Below are positions 33,548-42,176 of a stretch of 64,000 nt of DNA, piece after piece. The translations under genes and the position numbers were made by a program. This DNA comes from Thiohalorhabdus denitrificans (lineage in GTDB: Bacteria; Pseudomonadota; Gammaproteobacteria; Thiohalorhabdales; Thiohalorhabdaceae). Under the pieces are notes generated by a model that was not told the DNA's origin, did not search any database, and was given only the letters and a program-made list of their open reading frames with translations. Each line of letters begins with the position of its first letter. Position 1 is the first letter of the stretch. The stretch is taken from positions 1 to 64,000 of the forward strand of contig NZ_LJCP01000014.1 of NCBI RefSeq assembly GCF_001399755.1. Reading direction: 5' to 3'.

Positions 33548-33669
33548 CCAATACCAGGGAAGCACACGCTGGTGGCCGGTCAACTTCCGGGCGCCCGGTC
33601 CTGGACGCGCCACCCGGGGTCTGTAAGGGATGGAGGGAGGTCCCCTTACGACGTTACCCGGGAGCGGTT

Positions 33670-34308
33670 ATGCCCTTCCCCTTCCATCTCGGCGGGGCAA
33701 GCTTCACCCTGGGCGCCGGGCTCTTCTGGGCGCTGGCGGTGATGGACTCCCCCGCCAGCCACGGCAACGGCGGCACCGCCATCAGCCCCGAACTGCGAAA
33801 GCCGGACGCCCGCTCCTTCGCGCCGGAGCCCATACCCCTGCCGTCCGGCGCCACCCGCCGGCCCTCCGGGCTTTCCTGGGAGGCCCGCGTGCGGCCCCTG
33901 TCCCGGGCGGAGCGGGAGTGCCTGGCGCGCAACGCCTTCTTCGAGGCGCGCGGGGAGTCCGTGGCCGGACAGGTAGCCGTGACCATGGTGGTCCTGAACC
34001 GCCTGCGCGCGTCCCGGTTCCCGGACGAGGCCTGCCGGGTCATCCGAGACAGCGCCCAGTTCTCCTGGGTGGACGACGGCCGCCCCAACGACCCGGCCGC
34101 CTATCCGGCCCCCGCCGACCAGCGAGCCTGGAAGCAGGCCCGGCGGGTGGTGGCGCAGGTCCTGGAAGGCGCCGTCCAGGACCCCACCTTCGGCAGCGAC
34201 CACTACCACGCCCAGGGCGTGGAGCCCCCGTGGGCCCGGGCGCTGACCCTGCGCACCAAGCTGGGCGGGCACCGCTTCTACGCCGCCGGCGAGCCGCCCG
34301 CCCCTTGA
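33670..34308 (+). CDS. SleB-like cell wall hydrolase
   Basis: 212 residues from the ATG at 33670 (GGGAGCGG upstream). An N-terminal hydrophobic stretch (about 7-24) acts as signal or anchor. The catalytic region has LSRAERECLARNAFFEARGES with the family glutamate, VAVTMVVLNRL, and CRVIRDSAQFSWVDDG, then DHYHAQGVEPPWA, all typical of Hydrolase_2 lytic enzymes that cut peptidoglycan. It starts about 120 bases after the PIN toxin and probably has its own promoter. In non-sporulating bacteria these enzymes take part in wall remodelling. Confidence 0.82.
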   Translation: MPFPFHLGGASFTLGAGLFWALAVMDSPASHGNGGTAISPELRKPDARSFAPEPIPLPSGATRRPSGLSWEARVRPLSRAERECLARNAFFEARGESVAGQVAVTMVVLNRLRASRFPDEACRVIRDSAQFSWVDDGRPNDPAAYPAPADQRAWKQARRVVAQVLEGAVQDPTFGSDHYHAQGVEPPWARALTLRTKLGGHRFYAAGEPPAP

Positions 34309-34477
34309 GGAAGCCGCACCCGGTGATCGTCGGGACACCACCCTGTACTCGGGTCCGGGGGCGGAAATTGCGACGCCTATATCGCCATTTTTTGTAGGCC
34401 GGACAGTACACTGGATGGAAACAAAGACGCTTTCCAAGTAGACTGTCGCCGATTACCAACATCCGAAGGCAGCACCC

Positions 34478-36373
34478 ATGGCCCAAGGCCCCGGCATCCT
34501 ATCCCGGCGTCAGCTTGTCGTGACCCACGACCTCCTGATGGTCGGGATGGCCTGGCTGTTGAGCTTCCTGGTCCGGACGGACTTCCACATCACGGGGTTC
34601 CCCACGGACCCGGCCTTCAAGGCCTTGCCTCTGGTGATGGGCATCCAGGGTCTGCTGCTCTGGCGGACGGGGCTGTACCGCGGCGTCTGGCGCTTCGCGA
34701 GCGTCCCGGACGCCTGGAACATCGTCCGCGCCGCCCTGCTCGGCGCCCTGGCCGTGGCCACGGCCCTGTTCCTGATCAACCGCCTGGAGGGCGTCCCCCG
34801 CACCACCCTGGTCCTCTACCCTCTGTTCCTCATCCTCCTGCTGAGCGGCCCCCGGCTGTTCTTCCGCCTCATGCGGGACAACTGGCCGAACCTCACCCAC
34901 GGCTCCCGGGGCGACCGCGTCCTTATCCTCGGCGCCGGCGCCTCGGGGGAGATGCTGGCCCGGGATCTGAAGACGGAGGGACCCTACGACGTCGTGGGCT
35001 TCCTGGACGACAAGCCCTCTCTGCAGGGCGCCAAGATCCGCGGCCACCCCGTGCTGGGCCGGGTAGAGGACCTACTCCAGGTGGTGGCCCGCCAGGGCGT
35101 GGACCTCATCATCATCGCCATGCCCTCCGCCTCCAACCAGGAGATGCAGCGGGCCGTGGAGCTATGCGAGCGCAGCGGCGTCCGCTTCCGCACCCTCCCC
35201 CGCATGCAGGACCTGATCACCGGCAAGGCCCGCTTCACCGACCTCCAGGAGGTGGCCATCGAGGACCTCCTGGGCCGCGATCCGGTGCAGCTTGACCAGC
35301 AAGCCATCGGCGCGGGCCTCACCGGCAAGACCGTCTTCATCAGCGGCGGCGGCGGTTCCATCGGCGGCGAGCTGTGCCGGCAGATCGCCGCCTACGGCCC
35401 CCGCCGGCTGGTGCTGCTGGAGGCGTGCGAGTTCAACCTCTACGGCATCGAGCGCGAGCTGAGCTGCGCCTACCCCGGGCTGGAGCTGGTGCCCACGCTC
35501 ACCGACGTCCGCGACGAGGCGGCCGTGGAAGCGCTGTTCACCGCATATCGGCCGGATACCGTCTTCCACGCCGCCGCGTACAAGCACGTCCCCCTGCTGG
35601 AGGCCCAGTCCCGGGAGGCCATCCGCAACAACGTCTTCGGCACCCGCAACATGGCCTGCGCGGCGGCCGACTTCGGCGCGGACAAGTTCGTCCTCATCTC
35701 CACCGACAAGGCGGTGAACCCCACCAACATCATGGGCGCCAGCAAGCGGGTGGCGGAGATCTTCTGCCAGAACCTCGACGCCCGCTCGGACACCCGCTTC
35801 GTCACCGTCCGCTTCGGCAACGTGCTGGACTCCGCCGGCAGCGTGGTCCCCGTGTTCCGGGAGCAGATCGCCCGGGGCGGGCCGGTGACCGTCACCCACC
35901 CGGACATCACCCGCTACTTCATGACCATCCCCGAGGCCTGCCAGCTCATCCTGCAGGCGGAGTCCATGGGCGAGGGCGGGGAGATCTTCGTGCTGGAGAT
36001 GGGCGAGCCGGTGCCCATCCGCTACCTGGCCGAGCAGATGATCCGGCTCTCCGGGAAGGAGCCGGGGCGGGACATCGAGATCACCTTCACCGGGCTGCGC
36101 CCGGGGGAGAAGCTCTACGAGGAACTCTTCCACGACGCGGAGTCGCTGCAGCCCACCGCCCACCACAAGGTCCTGCGGGCCCAGTACCGCGAGGTGGACT
36201 GGGAGCGCCTGCAGGAGACCCTGGCCACCATGGCCGAGGCCTGCGACCGGGAAGGCGCCGACCTCCGAGAGCTGGTGCGCCAGCTCGCCCCCGAATACCA
36301 GCCGCAGCAACCAGAGCAGGAAGCCCAGGCCGCGGAAGGCAAGGTGGTTTCTCTGCGCACGGCCGAAGGCTGA
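34478..36373 (+). CDS. Membrane-bound nucleotide-sugar dehydratase (WbpM/CapD-like)
   Basis: 631 residues. Four membrane spans fill about the first 130 residues. A CoA-binding-like Rossmann domain (VLILGAGASGEMLARDL near 150) is followed by the SDR domain (VFISGGGGSIGGELCRQI near 288). The active site is STDKAVNPTNIMGASKR, in which Met replaces the usual SDR Tyr, as in WbpM. It should make UDP-4-keto-6-deoxy-GlcNAc for surface polysaccharide. A WbpL-like transferase and a WbpV-like reductase lie 1-3 kb away on the other strand, the same trio that makes and transfers UDP-QuiNAc or FucNAc in Pseudomonas. Confidence 0.9.
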   Translation: MAQGPGILSRRQLVVTHDLLMVGMAWLLSFLVRTDFHITGFPTDPAFKALPLVMGIQGLLLWRTGLYRGVWRFASVPDAWNIVRAALLGALAVATALFLINRLEGVPRTTLVLYPLFLILLLSGPRLFFRLMRDNWPNLTHGSRGDRVLILGAGASGEMLARDLKTEGPYDVVGFLDDKPSLQGAKIRGHPVLGRVEDLLQVVARQGVDLIIIAMPSASNQEMQRAVELCERSGVRFRTLPRMQDLITGKARFTDLQEVAIEDLLGRDPVQLDQQAIGAGLTGKTVFISGGGGSIGGELCRQIAAYGPRRLVLLEACEFNLYGIERELSCAYPGLELVPTLTDVRDEAAVEALFTAYRPDTVFHAAAYKHVPLLEAQSREAIRNNVFGTRNMACAAADFGADKFVLISTDKAVNPTNIMGASKRVAEIFCQNLDARSDTRFVTVRFGNVLDSAGSVVPVFREQIARGGPVTVTHPDITRYFMTIPEACQLILQAESMGEGGEIFVLEMGEPVPIRYLAEQMIRLSGKEPGRDIEITFTGLRPGEKLYEELFHDAESLQPTAHHKVLRAQYREVDWERLQETLATMAEACDREGADLRELVRQLAPEYQPQQPEQEAQAAEGKVVSLRTAEG

Positions 36374-36380
36374 TCAAGCC

Positions 36381-36408
36381 CCTGTAGGAGCGGCTACCAG
36401 CCGCGACC
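36381..36408 (+). repeat. REP-like single unit
   Basis: CTGTAGGAGCGGCTACCAGC followed by CGCGACCC right after the WbpM-like gene stop, in a 68-base convergent gap. Confidence 0.75.
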
Positions 36409-36441
36409 CCTCCGGCGTACGGCTAGTCGGGCCACATTCCC

Positions 36442-36831
36442 TCAGACCCTTCGGATAGGCCCGGGATACTTGGCAACCACATCGTCCGCGGTGAGGAGGA
36501 GCGCCCCTTCCGTCTCCGCCTGGGCGACGAGGATCCGGTCGAAGGGGTCCTTGTGGATAGGGGGAAGATAGCCAACCGCCATCGCATGGGTGCTGGTAAT
36601 GGGCACCTCGTCGTGGCCGTTTTCCACCAGCCCGCGCCGAAGGATCTCCGGCTCCACCTGGAAATCGGGACGCTGAAGGCCCCGCTTGATGGTGATTTCC
36701 CACAAGCTGGCCGCACTGAATAGCGGCTGGTTCTCCGGATCCTCGATAAGGGACTTGGCTTGGTCGGAGAGCCTTTCCGGAGCTCCGGCCGCCCAGAGCA
36801 GCACATGGGTATCAAGGAGAAGGTGCATCAT
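36442..36831 (-). CDS. PIN-domain toxin (VapC-like, second module)
   Basis: 129 residues from the ATG at 36831. MMHLLLDTHVLLWAAG gives the first Asp, SAASLWEITIK the Glu, KDPFDRILVAQAE and LLLTADDVV the later acidic residues. The start overlaps the antitoxin end by 20 bases, supporting it over the longer open frame to 36906. It belongs to the PIN subgroup usually paired with Phd/YefM antitoxins. Confidence 0.88.
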   Translation of the reverse strand: MMHLLLDTHVLLWAAGAPERLSDQAKSLIEDPENQPLFSAASLWEITIKRGLQRPDFQVEPEILRRGLVENGHDEVPITSTHAMAVGYLPPIHKDPFDRILVAQAETEGALLLTADDVVAKYPGPIRRV

Positions 36832-37069
36832 CCTCGCCGAACATGGACAGGATTTCCGCTTCCCCCATCCGGTCGAAGTCCTCCGGCACCTTGATCTGGC
36901 CAGCAAGGAACCCTATCCGCCGCGTCTTCCCTGGTTCCGGGGCCTCCACACTGGTCACCCGCGCAATGGGCTTACCGGACTTGGCTATAATAAAGGGCTT
37001 GCCTTCCTGAACCTCCTCCAGAAGCCGGGACAACCGGGTCTTGGCGTCGTGTATGTTCACCACCTCCAT
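36812..37069 (-). CDS. Phd/YefM-type antitoxin
   Basis: 85 residues from the ATG at 37069 (GGGGCAG upstream); a TTG six codons earlier is possible. MEVVNIHDAKTRLSRLLEEV and KPFIIAKSGKPIARVTSVE form the Phd fold that binds the operator, and the acidic C-terminal part (PEDFDRMGEAEILSMFGED) would mask the toxin. The module sits between the WbpM-like gene and an aminotransferase remnant, inside the polysaccharide region. Confidence 0.87.
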   Translation of the reverse strand: MEVVNIHDAKTRLSRLLEEVQEGKPFIIAKSGKPIARVTSVEAPEPGKTRRIGFLAGQIKVPEDFDRMGEAEILSMFGEDDAPSP

Positions 37070-37127
37070 CAGCTGCCCCCCAGCCAAAACCTAGTTCATC
37101 AAGCTTAGTCCGTATGGCCGGGCGCGG

Positions 37128-37290
37128 TCAATTTCCCCAATCCCCGGCACACGCCTCCCCCATCACCGCCCGGATCCCCTCACAGAACCCCGCCACCTCC
37201 TCGTCCGTCAGCGTCGGATGCACCGGAAGCATAATGCTGGTCTCCCCCAGCTCCCGGGCCACGGGCAGGCGCTCGGCGGGAACCTACCTT
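37128..37290 (-). pseudogene. DegT/DnrJ/EryC1 aminotransferase, C-terminal remnant
   Basis: About 54 codons in one minus-strand frame read AERLPVARELGETSIMLPVH followed by PTLTDEEVAGFCEGIRAVMG and a TGA stop. This is the conserved end of sugar aminotransferases (LPVA...LPxHPTLTDEEV). The rest of the gene is missing; the frame breaks near 37290 and the next gene begins at 37336. A deletion has removed about 85 per cent of a sugar aminotransferase of the polysaccharide pathway. Confidence 0.7.
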
Positions 37291-37335
37291 CCAAGTCCAC
37301 CGAAATCCTTCCGGTCATTCCTCCGGACTTCCACC

Positions 37336-38346
37336 TCATTCCCGCAATCCGGCCCGGAAATACAAGCAGATTATCAGGATCGGGGCCCAGGCCGTCAGCA
37401 TGACCACCAAGCCCCACTCCGGCCAGGCTGCCGCCGCCCAAGCCAGGGGAGCAAGCCACAACAGATTGATAACCCCAACCGCCACCGTAACGGGTTGATG
37501 GCTACCGAATTGTCGGGCGGCATGCTGGTAGGCGTGGGAACGGTGGGCCTCGTAGAACCGCTCCCCCCGCAGCATCCGACGGGCCAGGGTAAGGCTAGCA
37601 TCCACGATGAACGCCCCAAGGAGGATCAGCCAGGCCCAGAAGGTCAAACCGGCCTCGGCCCAGGTAAGCACCGCCAGGGCCGCCAGGGCAAAGCCGAGGA
37701 AACCGCTCCCCGCGTCCCCCATGAAAATCTTTGCCGGCGGCCAGTTCCAAAGCAGAAAGCCCAAGCTGGCGGCGGCGATCAGGCCCGACACTGATGCCCA
37801 GCCCGGGGCCCCAAGCCACCCCAGGAGGACCGCCGCCGTCCCGGCCACGGTTAGCGCCTCCACCCCGGCGATGCCGTCGATGCCGTCCATGAAGTTGTAG
37901 AGGTTCAGTACCCACCCGATGAACAGGACCAAAACGACGGAACCCAGCACGCCCCAATCCCACTCCAGGCCGGGCAAAGGCAAGGCCGGCGCCCCCCCGG
38001 CCCAGGCCACCACCCAGGCCCCGGCCAAGAGATGCACAAGAAGCCGCCACCTGGCGGGGAGGTCCTGGCGATCGTCTAGCCATCCGATGGCCGCTACGGC
38101 AGCCCCGCCAATCCACAATGCCGCCAAGCTGGAAAAAGAAAAGGGGACCAAAAGGGTTGAAGCCGGGAGCCCCACTAGCGTCACCGCTACCACCGCAAGC
38201 CCACCGCCTCGGGGGGTAGGCACGTCATGGGAGCTCCGGGCATTGGGAATATCCATCAGCTCGGCGGCAAGTGCATAGCGGCGCATTCCGCCGGTCAGAA
38301 AAAGAGCGGCCAAAAAGGCCGCTCCAAAAAACAAAAAAACCACCAT
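37336..38346 (-). CDS. WecA/WbpL-like polyprenyl-phosphate sugar-1-phosphate transferase
   Basis: 336 residues, about ten membrane spans. The family motifs are DIPNARSSHDVPTPRGGGLA (cytoplasmic loop 1), GWLDDRQDLPARWR (the DD metal site), NLYNFMDGIDGIAG and KIFMGDAGSGFLG, and an RRMLRGERFYEAHRSHAYQH histidine loop. It starts O-antigen-like repeat synthesis by attaching a sugar phosphate to undecaprenyl phosphate. With the WbpM-like dehydratase and the WbpV-like reductase it likely primes with QuiNAc or FucNAc. It is the last intact gene of the minus-strand polysaccharide run. Confidence 0.9.
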   Translation of the reverse strand: MVVFLFFGAAFLAALFLTGGMRRYALAAELMDIPNARSSHDVPTPRGGGLAVVAVTLVGLPASTLLVPFSFSSLAALWIGGAAVAAIGWLDDRQDLPARWRLLVHLLAGAWVVAWAGGAPALPLPGLEWDWGVLGSVVLVLFIGWVLNLYNFMDGIDGIAGVEALTVAGTAAVLLGWLGAPGWASVSGLIAAASLGFLLWNWPPAKIFMGDAGSGFLGFALAALAVLTWAEAGLTFWAWLILLGAFIVDASLTLARRMLRGERFYEAHRSHAYQHAARQFGSHQPVTVAVGVINLLWLAPLAWAAAAWPEWGLVVMLTAWAPILIICLYFRAGLRE

Positions 38347-38449
38347 TGCGTTCCCTAAGCATTAAACACGTGCTAGCAGAAGCACAACTGTTCTAGGAGC
38401 GAGCCTTGTAGGAACTTAAAAAGCCCTTGAAGCCTCGTTCATCTAGGAA

Positions 38450-39400
38450 TTAAGAACGAAGTCCCCGCCCGACATCCCTGAGAGCCTCTCCAAGCGGTTC
38501 AACGACATCCCAACCCAACTGTTGGCGGGCTTTAGTAGCATCCACCCGGAGATCGCCGAAAATCTTGTCATATAAATCGGATTTCCCTACCGCCTTTGCC
38601 CCGAGCCGCAGAAAAGGACCCGGAAGAGGAACGGAGCGCACCGGCCGCCCAAGCCCTTCCCCAATAAGACTCATAACCTCGAGAGTACTCGGACATGTCT
38701 GTTCCGCAGCCAGGAAGGTCTCTCCAGAAGCGGCTGGAGCCTCAAGGGTGCGCAGAACGAGCCCATTCAAATTGTTAAGGGACACGAAAGACCGCGCATT
38801 ATCCTGGAGGGGTACAGGGACGGGTACCCCCCGGTTAATGAGCTTCCCGAGCCGGGCCAGATTTCCAGGCGCCCCATAGCCGGCAACCAAGGCGGGACGG
38901 AGGACAACCACGTCCATTCCGCTGGATCCTGAAACCTCCCATAGGGCCTCTTCCGCCTCCAACTTCGAAATCCCGTAAGGCTCCATTGGAACGGCAGAAG
39001 AAGCCTCGGTAACCGTTTCGCCATTAGCCAAAGAGGAGCCATGCACCCCAATAGAGCTTACAAAAACGAATCGTTTCACTCCCGCTTGCGCAGAGGCTTC
39101 GGCAAACTTTCGGGTCGCTTCAACGTTTGCCCGCCGAAAGGCGGCCAACGGGTCCTTTCCCTGCTCCCTTAGAACATGGGCACGACCAGCCAAATGGACG
39201 ACCACGTCAACGCCAACGAGCTGATCAGCCCTTAGGGAGGATTGCTCCAGGTCGCAATGCACCCATTCAATGTGGTCCGACCGGTTGACTCCCTCTCCGC
39301 TGGCTCGCGTAACCGCAACAACTTCATGACCACGGCCAGTAAGGGCCGGCAGTAATGCAGACCCTACGAACCCATTAGAACCGGTGACACAGATTTTCAT
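38450..39400 (-). CDS. NAD-dependent sugar epimerase/reductase (WbpV-like)
   Basis: 316 residues from the ATG at 39400. MKICVTGSNGFVGSALLPAL is the Rossmann start; the catalytic set is VFVSSIGVHG and PYGISKLEAE (Tyr-x3-Lys). HLAGRAHVL and VDATKARQQLGWDV near the end are typical of the WbpV/QuiD-type 4-keto reductases that act after WbpM. It is 104 bases from the WbpL-like gene and 6 bases downstream of the GT2 gene end, so it is part of the same run. Confidence 0.85.
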   Translation of the reverse strand: MKICVTGSNGFVGSALLPALTGRGHEVVAVTRASGEGVNRSDHIEWVHCDLEQSSLRADQLVGVDVVVHLAGRAHVLREQGKDPLAAFRRANVEATRKFAEASAQAGVKRFVFVSSIGVHGSSLANGETVTEASSAVPMEPYGISKLEAEEALWEVSGSSGMDVVVLRPALVAGYGAPGNLARLGKLINRGVPVPVPLQDNARSFVSLNNLNGLVLRTLEAPAASGETFLAAEQTCPSTLEVMSLIGEGLGRPVRSVPLPGPFLRLGAKAVGKSDLYDKIFGDLRVDATKARQQLGWDVVEPLGEALRDVGRGLRS

Positions 39401-39405
39401 TGTTC

Positions 39406-40158
39406 TTATTTTATAAAACGTAGGCTTCCATAAAACACATGCCATCCAAAAAGAAAAATACTAGAAAAAGGACCCTCACATGCATAATGCCTATAAAATA
39501 TCCACTGGTCCTTGATCAGCTTAAACCTTTTCCTGATGCCTTTTTTAAAATCAGGGACCCGGTAAAGGGCTAAACATTCGGGAACCGCGTGGGCTGTATA
39601 CCCCTCCCTCGTGATAGCCAACCATAAAATCCAGTCCTCCCGCTTAACTTCTGGAAAAAATCTTTTCCCAAGCTGGGAAGAATCCATAACAACCGTGGAG
39701 CAACCCATAAAATTGGTTTTCCGGAAGTGGTTATAGGTAAGAGTAGCAGGAGCTTTTACGAGACCCCGCTTTTGTCCATTCATCTCAATCTTCCTATACC
39801 ACGTATAGGTTAATGGGAGCCCGAATTTATTCATAAATTCAATCTGTTTCTCTAATTTTGTTGGATCCCACAAGTCATCCCCGTCCAGGAAGGCAATAAA
39901 CCTGCCTCTTGCCTCTTCAATCCCTAAATTTCTAGCTCTTGCGGCACCCAACCCCTCATTAAAACAGATAACCCTAATTCTCGAGTCTTTAAAGGAAATT
40001 TCTTTCGCAACCTCGCAGGTATTATCTGTTGATCCATTCTCAACAACAATTACCTCAAAATCAGTAAACGATTGGGAAACGACGGAGCCAAGAGAATCTG
40101 CAAGAAATTTGCTGTCATTATGACAAGGCACAATTACGGAAACTGCTGGAGAACCCAA
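39406..40158 (-). CDS. Glycosyltransferase family 2
   Basis: 250 residues with a TTG start at 40158 (AGAGG 8 bases upstream); there is an in-frame stop shortly before, so no longer start is possible. The GT-A features are VSVIVPCHNDSKFLADSLGS, VIVVENGSTDNT and GRFIAFLDGDDLWDPTKLE with the metal-binding DGD, then EDWILWLAITREG. It should add one sugar to the lipid-linked repeat. The base composition here is clearly lower in G+C than in flanking genes, pointing to transfer. Confidence 0.85.
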   Translation of the reverse strand: MGSPAVSVIVPCHNDSKFLADSLGSVVSQSFTDFEVIVVENGSTDNTCEVAKEISFKDSRIRVICFNEGLGAARARNLGIEEARGRFIAFLDGDDLWDPTKLEKQIEFMNKFGLPLTYTWYRKIEMNGQKRGLVKAPATLTYNHFRKTNFMGCSTVVMDSSQLGKRFFPEVKREDWILWLAITREGYTAHAVPECLALYRVPDFKKGIRKRFKLIKDQWIFYRHYACEGPFSSIFLFGWHVFYGSLRFIK

Positions 40159-40286
40159 TTGCCGAACCTCTTTAAGGGATTGTAATATTTAAGATAGCCG
40201 ACAAATAAGGAGGGTTTATTCCTTGGATAGCTGAACAACCCCATACATACACAAAAAGACTTTCCAGAAACCGTACTGAAAACACC

Positions 40287-40930
40287 CTACCTATAGGAAC
40301 GGAACAAGTAAGGGCCACCCAAACCGACCTCTCCTTTTACCCCAGATCTCCTTCCGAACCGCCTTGGCCTGACGGCTTCCTCCGCCAGGATACCTAGCTG
40401 GGCCCTCCAGCTCACGGAGGGGGATCTCGAAAGTCCATCAAAGCCCCCGGTCCTTCCTCCTAGCGAAGTTCGGGAGTCACGCAACCCACTTGAGAATCCG
40501 CGAAGGGCTTAACACCCGCCTGAGGAAGCCGTCCCCAAAAGCGAGTGTTCAGGCGGTAAAAATGACCACCCCCTCCGGGGTAAGGAGCCGAGCGGTTCTG
40601 GGCGACGGATTTGCCTACCCGGTCAAAGGGCAGCAGAGTCACTGGCGCCCCCTGCCTGGCGATTTCTTCCAGCTAGGCAACGGTTCCGTCGTCCGAATTA
40701 TCGGGAGCGACCGAGATTTCCCGTTGCTCGCGGGGTACTCTTAGTCCAATAGGTTTTCGATTCGGCCAGAAGCTTTTCCGGCTTCGTTGTGAACGGTCAG
40801 CAAAACCGTCACTGGAAGTTTGGAAGGGGCCACTAGGTCGTCCCTCCCGGGGGGCTTGGCCAAGCCAACCGCTTCAAACCCCTGTAGGTGTCAAAGGTAC
40901 CCACCCCAGAGGTAAACTACCCTGTCCCGC
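40287..40930 (-). pseudogene. Degenerate glycosyltransferase family 2
   Basis: Pieces of one GT2 protein appear in order in different minus-strand frames: VVYLWGGYL near 40905, PVTVLLTVHNEA near 40780-40815, a nonsense codon after IENLLD, REISVAPDNSDDGTVA near 40680-40715 followed by TAG, then LEEIARQGAPVTLLPFDRVG, and in another frame VKPFADSQVGCVTPEL near 40464-40511, then WTFEIPLRELE. At least two stop codons and several frameshifts rule out a product. This explains the 800-base gap that otherwise has no gene. Confidence 0.78.
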
Positions 40931-40982
40931 CCACCGAATGCCGTAGCCAAACCCCATAGTCCATGCACCGGCCCTTGTTGGC

Positions 40983-42143
40983 TTAGTTCCAGCGGGACAC
41001 GCAAGGAATTTTGGTCTTATCGCACCGATGGGCGAACTCGTGCGCGATATCCCGGACCTCCTCCATCAAACCACTTTCCAGGGTGATTGGGCTCAGACCC
41101 AGATCGATGAAGGTGTCATTGGAGACGTGAAGCTCGTTTTCAGGGGCCTCATTGCGCGGGTTGTCCAGGTAGCTTATTTCGGACCCGGTTAGCCCGGCCG
41201 CCATCTCCGCTAGATCCCGCACCTTGTGGGTCTCGGTCATCTGATTGAGGATCTTGACCCGTTCACCCTCAGCCGGTGGGTTCTCAATGGCCAGCTGGAT
41301 GCACTTGACCGTGTCTTGGATATGGATAAAAGCCCTGGTCTGGCCCCCAGTTCCGTGGACCGTAAGGGGATAACCGATCGCCCCCTGCATCAGGAACCGA
41401 TTCAGAACCGTTCCATAATCACCGTCATAGTCGAAACGATTGATAAGATCCGGGTGCTGTTTGGTGTCCTCGGTCTGCGTACCCCATACAATGCCCTGGT
41501 GCAGATCGGTTACCCGGACCCGGTCGTTCTGGTTGTAGAATGCGAACAGCAGCTGGTCCTGCGTCTTGGTCATGTGGTAGATGGACCCCGGACTCGGCGG
41601 GTAGAGAATCTCCTGATGGATCTCCTCACCTTCCTCAGTCTCCACCTTCACCTGCAGGTACCCTTCGGGGATCTTCATCCCTGCGGTCCCGTAGCCGTAA
41701 ACCCCCATGGTTCCAAGGTGAACCACGTGGGTTTCGAGTCCGGCCTCCACGATGGCGGCAAGGAGATTGTTACTGGCGCTAAGGTTGTTCTCGACGGTGT
41801 AGCGCTTGTGCCAGGAGGATTTCATGGAATACGGGGCCGCCCGCTGCTCGGCGAAATGAACCACCGCGTCGGGCTCCTCTTCCTGAAGCAGGGTCAGAAG
41901 GCGGTGATAGTGCTCGGCGACATCGAAATAGAGATGCCGAATAGTGTTCCCGGTGACCTCCTGCCAGGCATCCAATCGCCTGGACAGGGGCTGGATGGGC
42001 GTCAGGGAATCCACCTCCAGCTCCACGTCCGTTTTGCGCCGAACGAGATTGTCAACAATCAGAACCTCGTGCCCCAATTTGGATAGATGGAGAGCAGTCG
42101 GCCAACCGCAAAAACCATCCCCGCCAAGCACTACAATTTTCAT
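40983..42143 (-). CDS. SQD1-like UDP-sugar epimerase/sulfoquinovose synthase family (copy 1)
   Basis: 386 residues from the ATG at 42143. MKIVVLGGDGFCGWPTALHL and VDNLVRR are the SQD1-type NAD-binding start; HFAEQRAAPYSM, HLGTMGVYGYGT and IYHMTKTQDQLL give the conserved Thr, Tyr and Lys, and PLTVHGTGGQTRAFIHIQDT and FNQMTET-like blocks follow. SQD1 makes UDP-sulfoquinovose from UDP-glucose and sulfite; related proteins in surface-polymer loci may do other C4 chemistry. A second, closer SQD1 homologue is at 52547-53695, and the two flank the acquired part of the locus. Confidence 0.75.
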   Translation of the reverse strand: MKIVVLGGDGFCGWPTALHLSKLGHEVLIVDNLVRRKTDVELEVDSLTPIQPLSRRLDAWQEVTGNTIRHLYFDVAEHYHRLLTLLQEEEPDAVVHFAEQRAAPYSMKSSWHKRYTVENNLSASNNLLAAIVEAGLETHVVHLGTMGVYGYGTAGMKIPEGYLQVKVETEEGEEIHQEILYPPSPGSIYHMTKTQDQLLFAFYNQNDRVRVTDLHQGIVWGTQTEDTKQHPDLINRFDYDGDYGTVLNRFLMQGAIGYPLTVHGTGGQTRAFIHIQDTVKCIQLAIENPPAEGERVKILNQMTETHKVRDLAEMAAGLTGSEISYLDNPRNEAPENELHVSNDTFIDLGLSPITLESGLMEEVRDIAHEFAHRCDKTKIPCVSRWN

Positions 42144-42176
42144 AAGAAAACCCTTTTTCAAAACCCGATTAAAGAA

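Noticed and set aside
40287-40744. Short frames 40287-40484 (-) and 40490-40744 (+) as genes
   Set aside because: They are pieces or shadows of the decayed GT2 gene, without ribosome sites.
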